A stretch of DNA of 55,356 nucleotides from Lysobacterales bacterium (GTDB lineage: Bacteria > Pseudomonadota > Gammaproteobacteria > Xanthomonadales > Marinicellaceae), in NCBI GenBank assembly GCA_026982315.1, contig JALSHI010000045.1:1-55356 (forward strand). Reading direction: 5' to 3'. Of the stretch, positions 55,214 to 55,356 are shown in pieces; positions within the stretch are counted from its first letter, which is position 1; each line of letters begins with the position of its first letter. The position numbers and the translations under genes were made by a program. The notes beneath the pieces are model-generated. The model was not told where the DNA came from, ran no database searches, and worked only from the letters and a program-made list of their open reading frames with translations.

Positions 55214-55356
55214 ATGCAACGGCTGACCATAAGACACAAATGGCCATTACTGGCCGCAGGGAGTCTGACCGCTTTTATTGCTGGCGGGTTCCTGCTGGCG
55301 CATCAGTCCCTGCACACACCGGTGGATTTTCACCGCACGGACTACCTGGGCAGCGA
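55214..55356 (+). CDS. Start of an unidentified protein with an N-terminal membrane anchor (3' end outside window)
   Basis: An ATG at 55214 opens a frame to the window edge: basic MQRLTIRHKW, then PLLAAGSLTAFIAGGFLLAH, which looks like a signal anchor, then SLHTPVDFHRTDYLGS. The gene is divergent from the lol operon. Another frame from ATG 55198 is also open but has no hydrophobic pattern. Too little is visible to name a family. Confidence 0.5.
   Translation, partial: MQRLTIRHKWPLLAAGSLTAFIAGGFLLAHQSLHTPVDFHRTDYLGS

Noticed and set aside
1-55356. CRISPR arrays, rRNA and tRNA genes
   Set aside because: No regularly spaced repeats, tRNA cloverleaf or rRNA-like sequence was recognised by eye on either strand.

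Overview
The window is chromosomal DNA from a gammaproteobacterium outside the Enterobacterales. The main evidence is gene order: a pilG-pilI-pilJ-pilK-chpA-chpB-chpC cluster lies beside gshB-tonB-algH-ruvX-pyrB, the arrangement known from Pseudomonas. RF2 with its programmed frameshift next to lysS, a lolC-type/lolD pair next to comEC, and a B12-dependent metH fit the same group. I cannot name the species. No rRNA, tRNA or CRISPR array was seen. Coding density is high and most genes look like vertically inherited core genes.

Layout. 1-4.4 kb (+): the end of ftsX, a two-receiver response regulator where rpoH is commonly found, ung, ispB and a conserved HTH protein closed by a strong terminator. 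4.5-7.5 kb (-): a compact gspGHIJK pseudopilin operon of a type II secretion system. 7.7-14 kb (+): bioA-rsmE, a patatin-like lipase, a small exported protein and the agmatine-to-putrescine genes aguA-aguB. 14-25.4 kb (-): the Pil-Chp chemosensory operon with a 1992-residue hybrid CheA (ChpA) but no pilH. 26-30 kb (+): gshB, tonB, algH, ruvX, pyrB. 30-35.4 kb (+): a TraB-family protein, dusB, a large DUF349 protein and a small membrane protein. 37.2-44.3 kb (+): an ArsR-methyltransferase fusion, metH and a large MscS-type channel. 44.4-55 kb: lysE-like, PilZ, lysS, prfB and dksA (-); yidD and pyrC (+); comEC, lolD and lolC-type (-); and the start of an unidentified membrane protein at the right edge.

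The unusual part is 35.4-37.1 kb. An AT-rich gene for a HEPN/abortive-infection-like protein appears to be a solitary integron gene cassette sitting outside any integron. A core site GTTAGCC at 35403-35409 marks its left end. A classical attC follows the gene, and its outer arm GGCTAAC contains the stop codon. An 862-bp internally deleted IS3-family element (36-bp terminal inverted repeats, 3-bp AAT target duplication) has inserted into the left arm of that attC, probably freezing the cassette in place. The IS also has an amber codon in orfA and a frameshifting deletion in orfB. With the IS removed, the attC refolds with perfectly complementary R''/R' and L''/L' boxes. No integrase gene is present in the window.

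Functional themes are surface motility signalling (Pil-Chp, TonB, possibly PilZ), envelope biogenesis (FtsX, Lol, YidD, pseudopilins), the methionine cycle (ArsR-methyltransferase plus MetH under a 30-bp dyad), polyamine synthesis (AguA/AguB), and pyrimidine synthesis split between pyrB at 29 kb and pyrC at 49 kb.
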